DNA from: Polyodon spathula
Taxonomy: Eukaryota > Chordata > Actinopteri > Acipenseriformes > Polyodontidae
Assembly: GCF_017654505.1 (NCBI RefSeq)
Contig: NC_054565.1
Span: forward strand, 3,135,890-3,199,889
Direction of reading: 5' to 3'
Length of the DNA: 64,000 nucleotides
Below are positions 24,501-37,659 of the stretch, piece by piece. Each line of letters opens with the position of its first letter. Position 1 is the first letter of the stretch. The notes below the pieces were generated by a model. It was not told where the DNA came from, ran no database searches, and saw only the letters and a list, made by a program, of their open reading frames with translations. The position numbers and the translations under genes are program-made.

Positions 24501-27500
24501 TTCACAAAGGTTTATTATTTAGACATAAACATGGTAGTATTTAATGGTGGCTCAAGCAGGACTATAATAGAAATACAAACTGTTAGGTTGTGATCTCAAA
24601 ATAAATAAATAAAGATCCTGAGATGTAATCTCGACATAAAAAGTTTTCCCTGTCCTAAAGAAGCCACAGCGGTATTCAGACCCACCTGTTTAGACCCATT
24701 GAGCAGAACCCCTTAGCACCCAGAGATACTATTTAAATAGGTAGTGGATGCTCACGGCTGTGTTCTCTTCATACTGGTGTAAGGCTTGTGTTTTAATTGT
24801 CGAATCACAGTAAGTGGGTTCAATAGGCTTTATTGGGAGAGTGGAGTGGTACCGGTACTCAAGAGGTATGCAGAGCAAAAGGCAATAGTGCAGCTCTTTA
24901 GTCTTGCTTACAGTCTCTCTCCTGTTTCTCTCTCTCTCTCACTTCCTATATCGCCTGCATAAAGGTCAACCACAATCAATATGCGGGAACCATAACTGTC
25001 AGAATGCAAAAGTGTAGACGCACATGTCAAACAGTGTAAACAATACCAATTACATGGGACGTTTGTTTGGGCAGGGGGATGAGGGGGGTTGCTCCACGGC
25101 CACACGTTAAAAGTTTTTTTTTGTTTTTTTTTCTAGATTCCCCCAAACTAACTTCAATAAATCTATAGAAATTGCAAAAGGCCAGGGATAAAGTACATAT
25201 TTTATTTTTCTATGCCTTTTTTCTTTTGGCTAATAAGTCGATCAGGGAGCTTGCTTAACAGGTGCCTTCATAAACATTTCATAACTACAGTCCCTTCACC
25301 AAGAGCCAAATAACCATTTTTCACGTGATCTGCAGAACCTTCGACAAGAGAAAGGGATTTCCAGTCAGTTAGTGTTTGTTACATAAAAGATCTGTGACTG
25401 ACTGGTACCGCTGTAGACTGAAGAAATGCCAACGTTTTACTTCATTCTGGCACGGATCCCACAGCTGCCCTGTTTCAACAGACTTGAATTCAAATATTAT
25501 TTTCCAACCACATCTGGGTTGGGAGTGCGAGAAGAACTAACTGCACTCGTTTGACTGTAAGGTGTGAAATACCGACTCCGGGATTTTACACGTTAACTAA
25601 AAGGCTTGTCTTGTTTAAGAAAGGGGAGTCCTGTCGCCCCCTTCTTTTTACATACCACTTAAAATTCCTGTGAAGTCAAACAAGCCCTGCAATTGCCTAA
25701 TATCCTTTCCTCTGTGGGCTAACTGAACCCTGTGGCCAAAACCTTCTTCTCAGTTCTCATTGCTGACTTGTGGAAGAATTTTTGTAGACGCTCTTAATTA
25801 TGTCACTATAATGCCTCTCTTTTTCTTCCCTCTGCAAGATAATTACAAGGTAAAAAAAAATAACATGTTCTGGAGTTAACAGGGGAAATTAAGGCCTATA
25901 ATTTGGAGTTCAAAAGACTATTTTTTGTAGTTTAAAGGATTTATTTCTCTGGTACGGGAGGTTTAAGTTAATCTCGGTCCATGATGATTTTGAAATGCGT
26001 TTGTGTCAATGGTAATCAACAACAATGTTTTTCAGTGTTTCTCTCTAAACAATACAGTCATCCCTCTATGTTAGAAGCTTGGTTGGTTACTCCAGTTGCC
26101 TTTTCACCACAAATGAATTTGTCAGGCTCAGCTTTGCCCTCAGGGCTTGCAATCCAAAAAGTACTGCCGGTAGTTTATTTATGGTCTCTGGATGACAAGC
26201 ATACAAACCTCATGTTGTGCTTTGTCCAAAGCAGCCAGACGTGCTACACACGTGGTTGAAGCAAGAGACTGACGTGACTTTGAATTCTTGTATATTTTCA
26301 ACTGATATGTTGGTTCAATAAAAGATAACAACTTCTTCTTTGTGACGCAACAGTAATTTTGGAATGGAAATGATTTTCCACACATTAATAAAGGACACGT
26401 TGAGATGAATGTTATCTATAAACATTATCTAAAGCAGTGTTTCATCAGGCTGTTACGAAGAATTAGAGGCATCAGTACCGTCCAACACAAACCCAGCATT
26501 GAAGTATGCAGTCTTATATTACTGGAACCCGTCGCTGAAAGGGATTTGTGGAAGGACACAATGCGACATCGTTTTAGTACTGAAATAACCTGATTGGTCA
26601 TTCCCTTGTAATTTAAATATAAGGCAGTGCTTTTATTGAGTTGGTGTAACAGTTTTGAGACATTTTAAATGATGTGGGCGCACTACATTTGATAGCCTTC
26701 ATAATTTATATGGAGAGAGCCTTTTTTGTAAGACAATTAAACAACATTGATGTCACTACATGCTTGTGAATTAGAGCTTATGATAATTTCACTGGCTGCA
26801 GTCCGATCTGGTCCTGCCCGTCACCATGGAATGTCTCTGCAATTTGTTTCCCTTTGTGACCCAAGGCACACTGTGACCCATGACTGGTGGATTAGCCCAC
26901 TGCACCATTTAGCCACCCGAGCTGTTTCTTGCTTTATAAAATTAGCATGCTTTTTTTGTCCGTTCAAAAAAATGAAGGCTTACCACTTTCCACTGTAATG
27001 GTGGGACCATTACGTCAAATTAAGAGGCACAAGCTGGCTTGTGCGAATGGGTGCGAAAGAAATACAATCTGAAAATGAGTCCTAATGAGATGGCTTGGGC
27101 TTCCCTTCCTTTCACACTCTCACACGCTTAGCAGAAAGGACTATTGTTTTGTTGATGTTGTTTAATTACCAGGGCATAAGCCTCTAGTGATGAGGGCCTC
27201 AATGCCCAAGTAAGGAAAGACATTTCGTTTAAAATTATAAATCACACATCAGAAATCAACCAATCACAGTGAAGTATTTGGCATGATTCCAGTACATCTT
27301 ATCTTGTGTAGAGATGACACCCCGTGCGTAAAACACCACACCTAATTCCAATGTTTCAAAGCTTCTCACATTTTGAGTAGCTCAGCGTCACTTTGCAGTC
27401 CTGTCACCAAAACTACATGAGATATAATCTCCTACACACTGAGAGACCCCCTTCACACAACATTTAAGCTTATAGCACAATATTAAGAGGTCAGTTCATC

Positions 27501-28153
27501 TTCAGGTTTTCCCACATTCTTCTCAACAAGCCGTGGGAAAAAAGGGAATCTAGTCTGAGGTAGCAAACTTATCCAATAACAATTTTCAATATGCTTTCTT
27601 AATAAAAATAATCCTTCCTATCCCATCTACACCGCATGTGGATAAGAGTACACCTGACACTTTCGAAGAAACCTACAGGCCAAGACAGCTCATTAAATGC
27701 TTTAGGCTGAAATTAAAAGACTGAGGGTCTTTTATTGGCAATTTTTTTAACTGTCTTGATTGTTTTTTTTCAATTCCATTTTGATTAATAAAATCAAGTT
27801 TGCAGTTTATGAAGCCTTTTTCATCAGTTTTAGAGAGGGTATGGCAGTTTGGAACAACATAAACAACATGAGCGCAAAAACATGTGGACTTTCACTTAGA
27901 AGAGCCCAAGTGGAGTTTTGATCAGAACAGACCTATAAGGTTCTAGTATGTCCTCCCCGTTAAAACGGCCGGTAACGTCAATCAGAAAATGTGATTGTTT
28001 AGCAGGGGAGGAGAGGTAGGGGTCTTAAAGGTAAATAATGTGTATAAGGAAATGTAACCAGATGTATTTAGTATATATAGTTACAGTAGCTGCCATGTGT
28101 GTGTGTGTACATATAACTGATTTAAAAGCTATGTTTAATTGTCTAACACATCC
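21501..28153. other. Non-coding stretch
   Basis: No recognised gene. A possible decayed SINE lies near 26800-26925. An AT-rich background, short poly-A/T runs and small chance frames make up the rest. Confidence 0.5.
26800..26925 (-). mobile_element. Possible tRNA-derived SINE fragment
   Basis: On the minus strand, GGTGGCTAAATGGTGCAGTG resembles a SINE head with an A box (TGGTGCAGTGGGC). The B-box position is poor (GGGTCACAGT). Weakly supported. Confidence 0.3.
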
Positions 28154-28370
28154 CTTATAAAAGTTTACCACTGTCTATTTGCACTGTATTTTTTCTGTTT
28201 TACCATGTTTCTCCCATAGTTATACTATGCATTTACCACAGTTTACAAAGGTTTGCCATGTTTAATAATATGCTTTATCATACTTTGCTATTCTTTACAA
28301 TTATGTTACCATGCTTGCACTGTACTTTATTACATTTTGCTGTGCTTTTGCTATGGGAAACCTTTATAAG
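28154..28370 (-). mobile_element. MITE-like element, copy 2 of the TTTACC/CATGGTAA family
   Basis: The ends CTTATAAAAGTTTACC (28154-28169) and GGGAAACCTTTATAAG (28355-28370) are imperfect inverted repeats. Inside, the reverse complement matches 1521-1580 closely and 55625-55740 more loosely. No coding capacity. Confidence 0.55.
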
Positions 28371-28920
28371 AGTTAGTCTACTGCAAGTAGATTTTATTTA
28401 CCTTCCCTTACCTGAGAACTGTTTTAAAAATGTATCTTTTATATATCTATGCAAGGCACTTATTTTAGGTGGTGCATTTTACACCCATAAAAATCTAAAG
28501 TTCAAATTTCAGGCTGGAGACATGCAATACCTCTGTCCAAGTCTTTACATAGAGAGCATTAATCACTGACTAAAGTGCAGGACTGCATTGCTGACTATAG
28601 AATTCCAGCCTCCTGGTGTCACGGTCCCATTGAGTTGATCCAAGCAGGAACAGAGGCTGACCTGTGGCTGTAGAGAACAGAGCAGCCTCCTCTCTCACAC
28701 AAAGGGCTCCGCTTGGTCTCTTTCCGCAAGCTCCTGAAAAGAACAGGTGGGGAACGACAGGTTCAACAATGTGACTGGCGTCTCTTGCATTGTAGCAGCT
28801 GCCATGTCATAAATGAGTATCCAGACCATGTAGCCCGGAGCCCCTCAGAGGGTTAGGATCAGTGACTCCCACACCTGTCACCCTTTAAAAACAAAACTTG
28901 AGCAGGTTCCCTCTATGCTA

Positions 28921-28949
28921 CCCCCCCCCCCCCCCCCACACACACACAC
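28921..28949. repeat. C17 homopolymer followed by (AC)n
   Basis: Seventeen C then about six AC units. Confidence 0.9.
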
Positions 28950-30182
28950 CTACCTTATATCCTAACCTAGTATCCATTATCCATTGTTCCTACTTACTTC
29001 ACGTCTGGATCTGAGGTCTGCGATTCCTGTCTGCCACAGACTGACTCAGTACTTACTTTAAAAAAAAAAAGTTTGATAAGAGATCACTTCATAAAATGTG
29101 TCAACACTTTCAAAATAACCTACATATTTTACATAATATTACGCTTTTTGCATGGACGAATTTCCTGAATATTGAGTATTCCGGATATTAGTGGAATATT
29201 AGTGGTGTGAATATTTGATTGTGTGTCTCCCAGGACCCCCTTGTAAATAGGACGCTCCCACTGAAGGCGCTTTATCATGATAAATGAAAGAGGCAGTAGC
29301 TCTAATATCTTGTTGTCTGGTCTCAAGGCATGTACTTTCAGACAGTACCCTTGTCTTTGATGTCTGCAGTTTCTATATTTGTGCAGGTTTGTTCCATCAA
29401 CATGTTATTTCCCAACTCCAGATTCGTTGGCACTGCTTACCCAAAAAGCTGAAAGGTATCATCTGTCAGATGAAAGAAGGAGAGGTTTTTTTTTATTTTT
29501 TTTTATTCTTTTTAATACTCATGAAGACCTTGAAATCCTCTGGTATGAAGATGTATGCATGCACAGCTGCTCGTCTGTAGAACCCCTTTGCCCTTGTGTG
29601 TCTGATGTGAACAGAAACTCACCGCGTTTAAGATGGTGTGTTCAGTGGTTTCAGTCATTCTCAAGGCATTTAAAATCGGAATGGAACAGGTTCCGATATA
29701 AAACAAATACACAGTTGAATCTCACAGCACTGCTCTACAGTACAGTAAAGTCTCCTAAATCAAAACCAGTTGGAACCAAACCATGTTTGGATTTGTGATT
29801 TGTTGATAGCAATCTGTACCGTACTAAAAAAAATCCTGCTCTAGTCTTTTTTATGTTTTTAATATTTAACTCAGGAATAGCCCTTTGAATAAAACAGAGT
29901 CCTCATAGTCGAGTAATGATCACACAGTACCCGAAAATAAGGTTAATAGTATAAAATCAGATAAAAGCCAAACGCATCTGGAAACACTGATAGGAACCCG
30001 GGAGTGTGTGATAAACGTTTGGTGAGGACTGATGCAAGATCATGTGTTACAGACAGACGGATGGATCAGGGCATTAGGGTCACCATTTTTTAATGAGCAT
30101 CCTAAAAATACACCCAGTATACTGCTGTAGAGAGACTTTTCATACAATCAGGATATCTGTGGTGCTGCTGTCAGCATGCATT

Positions 30183-30184
<2 letters not shown>

Positions 30185-30262
<78 letters not shown>
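30185..30262. repeat. (ATT)26 microsatellite at the head of an interspersed repeat
   Basis: 78 bases of uninterrupted ATT. It directly abuts the repeat at 30263-30725. Confidence 0.95.
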
Positions 30263-30264
<2 letters not shown>

Positions 30265-30725
30265 TTTTTAGCAGACACCCTTACCCAGGGCAACTTACAG
30301 TTGTATACAAAAAATACATATCAATAATTACAGTATAATTAAAAGCAAGATACAAAATACAATGATTTCAGTCCTAATAAGAGCAAATACAAAACGCCAT
30401 ACGATCTTGTATCGGGGCAGTTCAAGAGCAGATAACAGTGTTGAGAGTTACATCAGGGTTAAATACGAGTGCAAGTGAAATACAAGATACTACAGACTGG
30501 GTTCAGTGCAGGATTAAATACAGTAAAATAGGGAGCAGATCAGTGCAAGTTAAAGTGCATTAAAGGCAGAGTGCTGTATTGTCCAGAAGGGAAGAGTTGA
30601 GTTTTCTAGGTGTTGTCTGAAGAGGTGTGTCTTGAGGAGGCGCTGGAAGGTCCTCAGGGACTGGGCAGTCCTGACATCCATAGGAAGGTAGTTCAACCAC
30701 TGTGGGGCGAGGCTATGAGCATGGT
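30263..30725. repeat. Fish-type interspersed repeat (TTTAGCAGAC...CAACTTACAG family)
   Basis: TTTTTAGCAGACACCCTTAC then CAGGGCAACTTACAG begins the element. The far end has a segment about a 'left-out' short phrase GTAGTTCAACCACTGTGGGG. Both are motifs I recognise from abundant fish genomic repeats, but I cannot assign the class. It has no long reading frame. Confidence 0.5.
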
Positions 30726-32065
30726 TTGGATTATATATCTCTTCGAACTAATCTACTGGATATATTTTATGCCACTGCCATAAAAGATATTGTATAGTCA
30801 CATAAATAATAAGTGAATCTTTCCATAGGCAAAACAGCTTCTGAAAGGAAGGAGGAAGGATGCACGGTTTTCAGTAAAGCTATTTGTGGGAAACGCCAGC
30901 CAACTTCACTGCCCTGTCTCCAGGATTTTCCTGTTTTAAATATTTGTTTAAATAAAATACACAATGCATTGTGTACTCAGTCACACTAATCTTTAATAAA
31001 GGCTTTGTGCTGCAAAAATCATTCCGAGTATGAATCTGCTCGGTGGGGAGCTGTTCAAGTCTCATCCCGAGTGCATGTTAACCTGTCATGTCTGTTGTAA
31101 ATCATGCCTCTCTATGCAAAACCAAAATCCTTCAATTCCCATGGCAATATCTATTTTAACAACTGTTATCTTGAAACTCCAAACAATGGAAACCCTGATA
31201 ACACAGTTTACACATTCACGGTACTGGAATCAACCAATTACCCACTAGTGGAAGGTAAAAAGCTGTCTTTCTCACAGTATACTTCAAACAAAACAGGATT
31301 GGGTCATGCAAAGGCGAGTGCTGGGAAATATGGAACTGTTTGGAAGTGTAAGTGCAGAATGATAATATGAAATGCCTTGAAAAATGCACCCATGATATCC
31401 TCCTAAATGATGCCACTCATGTTAAATTGATTTAAAAGTCATACATTCAGTGCTCTGTTAAGAACTTGTGTATTGGTGTCACTGTAAGAGCAATGATGTT
31501 ATGGTTTGTTAATCAGGACTCTTAAGTTTTTTTTTTTATATGAAGGGACAGTTATTATCACTTAACGCAGCGATCACTCTCACCTCATCCAAGGAATAAG
31601 AAACAGCTGGGATTTGTTTGATCAACCCATCTGAAAGAAGCCACAGCTGTATTTTTAAGAGAATTTTCCTGCACTAATAAATTTAGTCAGTCTGGGATAG
31701 ATAGACATTGAACAGCCTGATTCACCCAAGACTGCATCAACCACCTAGTTGTGATTCCCCAGTGCTGTGGCTTATCCTGACAGGGGTGTAGGCTGATCAA
31801 ACCAACACCTGAGACTGGCGTCCAAGAGCTGGAATCGACTGCTAAAGGAACTTGAAATCATTTGAATAGCTTTTGCATGCATTCTGTATTTAATGTGCAA
31901 TAAAGATTGTACTTTATTTAAAAGCTCAGTTATATACATAGTAACAGATAAAACTGTGATAACCTACTACTTTTTCAAGGCAACCTGCATACATTATCCC
32001 ACTGTCCATGACTTATCTATATAGAGCTAATCCCATCAAGGCATTTATGTGTGAGCATTCACCAT

Positions 32066-32146
32066 ACATACAAACATACATAAGTGCATGCATACATACA
32101 TACATACATGCATGCATGCATGCATGTATATATACATACATATAGG
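32066..32146. repeat. Imperfect (CATA)n/(CATG)n simple repeat
   Basis: Runs of CATACATACA and GCATGCATGCATG grade into each other, ending in TATATACATACATATA. Confidence 0.8.
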
Positions 32147-34001
32147 AATGAGTTAAACAAACTTCTGATGTCCAAGGACTTCACGCTAGATACATATTTT
32201 TAATGCAACTCATTTAATAAATATATCAACACGTGTAGAAGCCCAGAAGACAAGACATGACCTTAAAATAATATAAGGGCCTCAAGGCTTCAAGACCTCC
32301 TGATCGTCCTGTCAAACACACCCCCTACAGCAGACCTTTGTTGGGATGACCCTGTCACTAAGGTCAGGAACGAGAGATGAAACACACAACCTTCAAATGG
32401 GCAGACAGGGAATAGCTCAATGTTTCACAACCAAGAAACGGCTATGGATTCGTGAACATCCCTTACTCCTGGAGTATGTACACATAAGCTTAACGTCACT
32501 ACAGGGTCAAACTTGTACCTAAGCTTTATTAAAACTTGTGACCAAACTTGTACCTATAGCTGTTACTGCTGTACAGGAGCTAGAATCTTTCCAAAATCTG
32601 TTTTGAAGCTGCTTCCTCTTTGAGAATTCATAAATGTTCTTAAATTAAAGTTGTGTGTTGCTAACTTTAATGGATTTCTTTTTAAAGTTTTTAAAGACTT
32701 CATCAAATCAAAGCCATAATCAATCCATCCATCAAGCTAAACAAGCTTTTAGCAAAAACTGATGCCCTCCAGCAATTATATAATCCACTAATACAAGGTT
32801 TTCACATGGTGTCACAATGCTCACAATTATTTCATTAACCTCCCAAAACCACTGTGGAAAGTTTTCACTATTGTTTCCCCTAAGAATGTGGGGGTGATTG
32901 TGAAACGCTATACGTCTTAGCCAAGGAATGGCTTACCCCGCAAAGCCACTGTTAATTCAGAAAATGCATCAAGAAGCGACCTGTAAATAATTTTTAGCCT
33001 GGTTAATAGACAACACATGGCCCACAAACAAGCCGACAAAAGAAGCAAAGTGTGCTAAAGGCTTGCCATGACCTTACAAAACCTTGACTAATAGGTGCGA
33101 CGGTCCAGAGAGGACTTCATATCTATCCTGGTTTTGTAGTAGGTGCCCCGGGTGTACAATGTGTTGAACTGGCTCTGCATAGTGTAATGCATTCAGTACA
33201 CTCCCACAGCAGGATAGGGGAGAACTACTGGCTGCGTTAGCTATCACATGACAGCTTTTCTTTCTTTTACAGACATTGTGTGTGATTGCTTTCCATAGGT
33301 TTAATACACACTTCTGTTATTTAATAAGCTAGTGTTGTCTCCAAAATGTATGACACCTAAAACAAAAATTAAAATAGACAAGATACAGAGTTTAGGTTGG
33401 AACACCAATGAAACAAACAGCAAAAATTTAGAAAACGCTGTTGTGAAATGGTTGTTCAAAATCGTATTCCCTTGGGGAAGGGGGAATGGATGTTAATGGG
33501 TTAACCAGACTTTATTCAAATTGTTTTTGGAGTAAGCTTACACTTTGCTCTAAATGACTTTTTTCTTTTTCTACACTTTTTGTATTCTGCCAGTTTTATA
33601 TGTGACTTTTCTCCAAAAAACAAAAAAAACAAACACTGACTAAAATACATGTCCTCTTGGCTTTCACTCGAGATATAAACATCTAAATATTTAATGACAG
33701 TAGAAAGTGTGTTTTGGGCTGAATTTCCCTTGTTGCTGCCAGAGAATCCCTAGGTTGCCACAGGAAGAAGCTATTCTGAGCTCCTTCTACAAGACTTCAT
33801 CCATTAGCAGCTACCATTAAATGTTCTGCATTGGGTCTGGATGTCATTAGGTCTCTACCAGGCACGCTGCAGGAGGAGCAATGTTATCAATAAGGCAAAG
33901 GTCAGCTGCAGAAAATAACCCTATGAACGTCAGAGACTTCCTGCATATTTCAGACATTCTGTATACATGGGATTATAGCTAGGTGTATATAACAAGAAAT
34001 G

Positions 34002-34006
<5 letters not shown>

Positions 34007-34077
<71 letters not shown>
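34007..34077. repeat. (TA)n microsatellite, about 35 units
   Basis: Uninterrupted TA run. It is flanked on both sides by near-identical copies of AACAA(GAA)ATGTGCTTTA, at 33991-34008 and 34078-34093. Confidence 0.95.
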
Positions 34078-34078
<1 letters not shown>

Positions 34079-34987
34079 ACAAATGTGCTTTACAGCCATT
34101 GGGGTCTATTCAATTGATCTGAACAATGGCGGTTCTAAACAACGCTACTGAGATAATTTGAGAACCAAGGACATGAAAATCAAAGCATTTAACAGTGAGT
34201 CTGTTTAAAGCATGTGTTGTGTCTTGTTTGGTGTTCTTTAAGTCTGCCAATGTTTAGATTGAATAGACTGGCCTAATATTTTCCTCTTCATATAACATAA
34301 GCATGCAACATTAGACATTACATACAGTGGGTGTTTTTGTATTGACTTTCCTTTTATTTATTATATCATTTGCATTATACACTTCGACACTGAATAACGC
34401 ATAACTAAACACACAAATAATCCCTGAATGAATCGCAATTAAACAGCATTCATACTGCAGGCATAATATCTTTATCCTCACAATTTTAAATATTTTATCG
34501 TTATGGATCACAATCCCTATGAAAGTGAAATATGGAGGATTCGTTTTGGGGGCTGCTCCCAATACTCTTAACAGGGCTCATAACTTGTGGCTCCTTGGAA
34601 ATGAAGAAACTGTGTTATGTACAGTATCTTGTTCCCCTGTTTTGTTCGTGATCTTTGTCTGTGTGACTGGATTAAGATTGTGTGTTGTTAACAGTGGCTG
34701 AACAGATGATTGACGGATCAAGATTTGTCACATGCTTGAGTTACAAACTTACATACCTAAAAAATAAAAAGTATATTAGTTAATATTCCATCTTGTGACC
34801 CGAGACAAAGAGGTCAAGCCTTCTCTCATGGGGAGATTCAGTGCTTAGCAAAGTCTGAAGTGGCCATCTTGTGTTACCATGATGAAGCAGACAGGTGTGT
34901 CATTACTTCCTGGTGACTTTTTAAAAAGTTTTAAAAGCCACCCCTGTCGACTCAATAGAGCTCCCAGAATCAAATCTAACCTCCAAG

Positions 34988-35091
34988 TACACCATAGTGT
35001 AACCATTAACCTGTCCCCCTGTAACACTCTGCCCCTAGTGGTAGTAAGGAAGTGTTGCAGGAGGACAGGTTAATGGTTACACTCTGGTGTA
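34988..35091. repeat. 104-bp fold-back element with 41-bp arms
   Basis: 34988-35028 and 35051-35091 are inverted copies with about four mismatches, both containing GTGTAACCATTAACCTGTCC (right arm in reverse complement), separated by a 22-base loop. A transcript of either strand would form a long hairpin. It could be a very short MITE or a recent inverted duplication. Confidence 0.8.
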
Positions 35092-36176
35092 CCAGCTGTA
35101 TCTCTTTATGAATAGGATGTGATGACTGAAAAAGAAAATGATACAAAGTGTATCTATTAGCTATCGAACAATACAAAGAATATTTATTAAGAATGGTTTC
35201 ATACCCACACAATGGAACATTCCTAAGTGACAAACAGTACCTAATGATAACTGACCTGCATGCCTTTACACGGTTAATGTTTAAAACAATAATCAGCACA
35301 CCACCATTCCAGAATGAAGCGATTAAAAGATGTTCACACTTATAAGGGATCTAACCCAGGGATATAACAATTAAAACTCATTATAGCAACACTGAAGACA
35401 TTAAAAAAGACTTCTCAGCTAAACTATTGCCAAAGAAGGTTTCTTTTGGTATAACTGTATGTGCTACCCGTATGTTTTAGAGATACTAATGAAAGATTGG
35501 GAAGAAGCATGTTTCTTTGTGTTAGACTTTGGACTCATTTTCCAGTTCTACTACGGAAATATTTCACCTGGCGTTCTGTTCGATTAATATCCGGCAAACG
35601 TCTGCCGCCGGAAGGAGTTGTGCTTTGGCTCCCTCTGGATCTGGAGCTTGGTTCTCAGAGTTATGAAATGGAAAATAGGAAGCAGGTGTACACTGTGGCT
35701 GCATGGATGGCAGTGTTAACCTTTTGCACGGAAAAAAAAAACAGCTGTGTCATTCTTAGGGGTGGAAGGTAAGATAGGTTATCAACTTAATTACACACAC
35801 CTTACAAGTGGCCAAAGCAGGGTTAATCACATGTGGAAATATATGTTATGTTATGTTACATGCATGTATAATGCATACATGTCATATGTGTAGCCTTATA
35901 TGAACTCATATGAAGGTGTCCCCCATTGATGTATGTAAAGGCTAAGTTTTCTTATGTTAAAGATACCAACCAGTTTGAACAGAATCACACTTCATTCATC
36001 CATCAAAACTGCCTGAGAAAACATTCTTTAAACAAACCATAAGTCAAGGCTCGGTGAACAGCACACTCTTTGACCTTTGAGAATGTTTACAACCACACGT
36101 TTCTTTAAAAGGAACCACTATCTCACATCAGCCACATGTTTGGTTTGTGATTTAAGAACCCTTCCAAAGCAGTTTG

Positions 36177-36177
<1 letters not shown>
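35092..36177. other. Non-coding stretch
   Basis: No recognised gene. A 103-codon plus-strand frame at 35461-35772 has no identifiable domain. Confidence 0.5.
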
Positions 36178-36255
<78 letters not shown>

Positions 36256-36268
36256 GATATATATATAT
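36178..36268. repeat. (TG)n followed by (TA)n compound microsatellite
   Basis: About 35 TG units to 36248, then TA units with one GA interruption. Confidence 0.95.
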
Positions 36269-36660
36269 GCACTTGACCTGCAAATCTTTGACCCTGATTC
36301 CCAGTTCTCAGTTGTCATCAGTCAGTTTGTGCAGCTGGGCTCTGAAACCTCATGCACGTGTTTTGGGAGAGCAGTGCTGTATAGCTGATCATTCCCATTA
36401 TTTCAGAGATTTTATCTTCCACAATATCCTGCAGTCAGTCAGACTTGAACTACATAAAGCCCAGGTGGGAAACCAATATTGCATATCTCTTAACTACATA
36501 TATTGTATGCCACACATTTAACCATACTTATATACAAATGATAATTTTATTGCAAACATATCACACCCAGTCAGTGCTATACAGTCTACTGATATTACTT
36601 CATATGTTTATCATAGGGGGGTCTCATATAAAAGGCAAGGGCTGAGAGGTATAAGGCTTT

Positions 36661-36948
36661 GGGTAACACTTTACATTGAGTGTCTCTAATTACTGTGTAA
36701 TTTGCATGTGTACTTACACATCATTGTAATGCTATTATGCAGAGTTACAATGTACTGAATGTGCAAATCGATATATGTAGGTGCACATTTGCATCAGAAA
36801 AGGGTTAGTGTTAGTGTTAGGGCATACTAATGTACATATTAAGTACATTGTAACTATGCATCATAACTTTGTGATTGTGTGCAAGTACACATGTATTTAC
36901 TAAGTAACTACTATGTAAATACACAGTAATTAGAGACACCAGTGTTAG
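36661..36948 (+). mobile_element. MITE-like element, family M1 copy 1
   Basis: GTGTCTCTAATTACTGTGTA at 36680-36699 is repeated exactly in inverted form at 36920-36939. The outer left end is GGGTAACACTTTACATT; the matching outer right end is shortened by an internal deletion. The middle carries GGTTAGTGTTAGTGTTAGGG. A reverse-oriented copy lies at 57829-58128. Confidence 0.8.
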
Positions 36949-37345
36949 GAACATTTTAGCTTCAGTGTCATTTTCACTGCTCCAGTATCATTGTGTACTT
37001 TTCATTTCTTATATATTTTCTGCACATGAAAGAGACTCTAAAGGAACAGCAGTACAGAGCAGCCCTCACTGTGAGGGTCCCTGCGGAGTCCCTTTTGAGC
37101 AGGATCTTCAGCTCCCATCCAGCTTTACTGAGACAGCTATCAATTTCCTCCTTATAGAAGCCATTGGAGGCTCGAATATCAGCAAAGAGAGGGTTGTGTT
37201 ATGAATGGTTTACCATCTGAGTTATTTCAAAGTGAATAAAGCGTACAAAATGACTTCATCTTTAAGTTATAACGACAGTCATAAGACGAACGTGCAACTC
37301 AGTCAGTTGCTGAAGTCCAAAGGACAGACTCTTTATGGCGATGAT

Positions 37346-37537
37346 GGTAACGCTTTAGAATAAGTGTCTGTTCATGTGTACTTCATGTGTGTTAAGAGAA
37401 ACGTTATGAACTCGTGAAGCGTATGTCGTGAACTCATGCTTGTCACTTTTGAATTCAACGGGAATTTCATTTGAAATCATTAGGAAGTCAAGTGTTAGTT
37501 ACATTGGAATTACAGACACTTATTTTAAAGTGTTACC
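37346..37537. mobile_element. MITE-like element with 26-bp inverted ends
   Basis: The ends 37346-37371 and 37512-37537 are inverted copies with two mismatches, starting GGTAACRCTTTARAATAAGT (R marks the mismatches). The end resembles that of family M1 (GGTAACACTTTA) but the interior differs. No coding capacity. It lies about 400 bases upstream of the candidate fam110d exon 1. Confidence 0.8.
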
Positions 37538-37659
37538 GTGGTGATTGCAATGCGTCATAAGGAAGTCGGAAACAAGCTGCTCCATTGTGCATTACAGAAA
37601 CTAAACAATCCAGCTATAACAAAAAATGTCAACAGTAGGACGTATTGCAAAGAAGACAA

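Larger units (their letters stand above)
30726..34987. other. Non-coding stretch
   Basis: Includes a CATA/CATG-rich simple repeat at 32066-32146 and a TA microsatellite at 34007-34077. Nothing gene-like was recognised. Confidence 0.5.

Noticed and set aside
36800..36822. Telomere-like repeats as an internal telomere or fusion scar
   Set aside because: The units are degenerate, only about 20 bases long and lie inside a MITE that recurs at 57829-58128.
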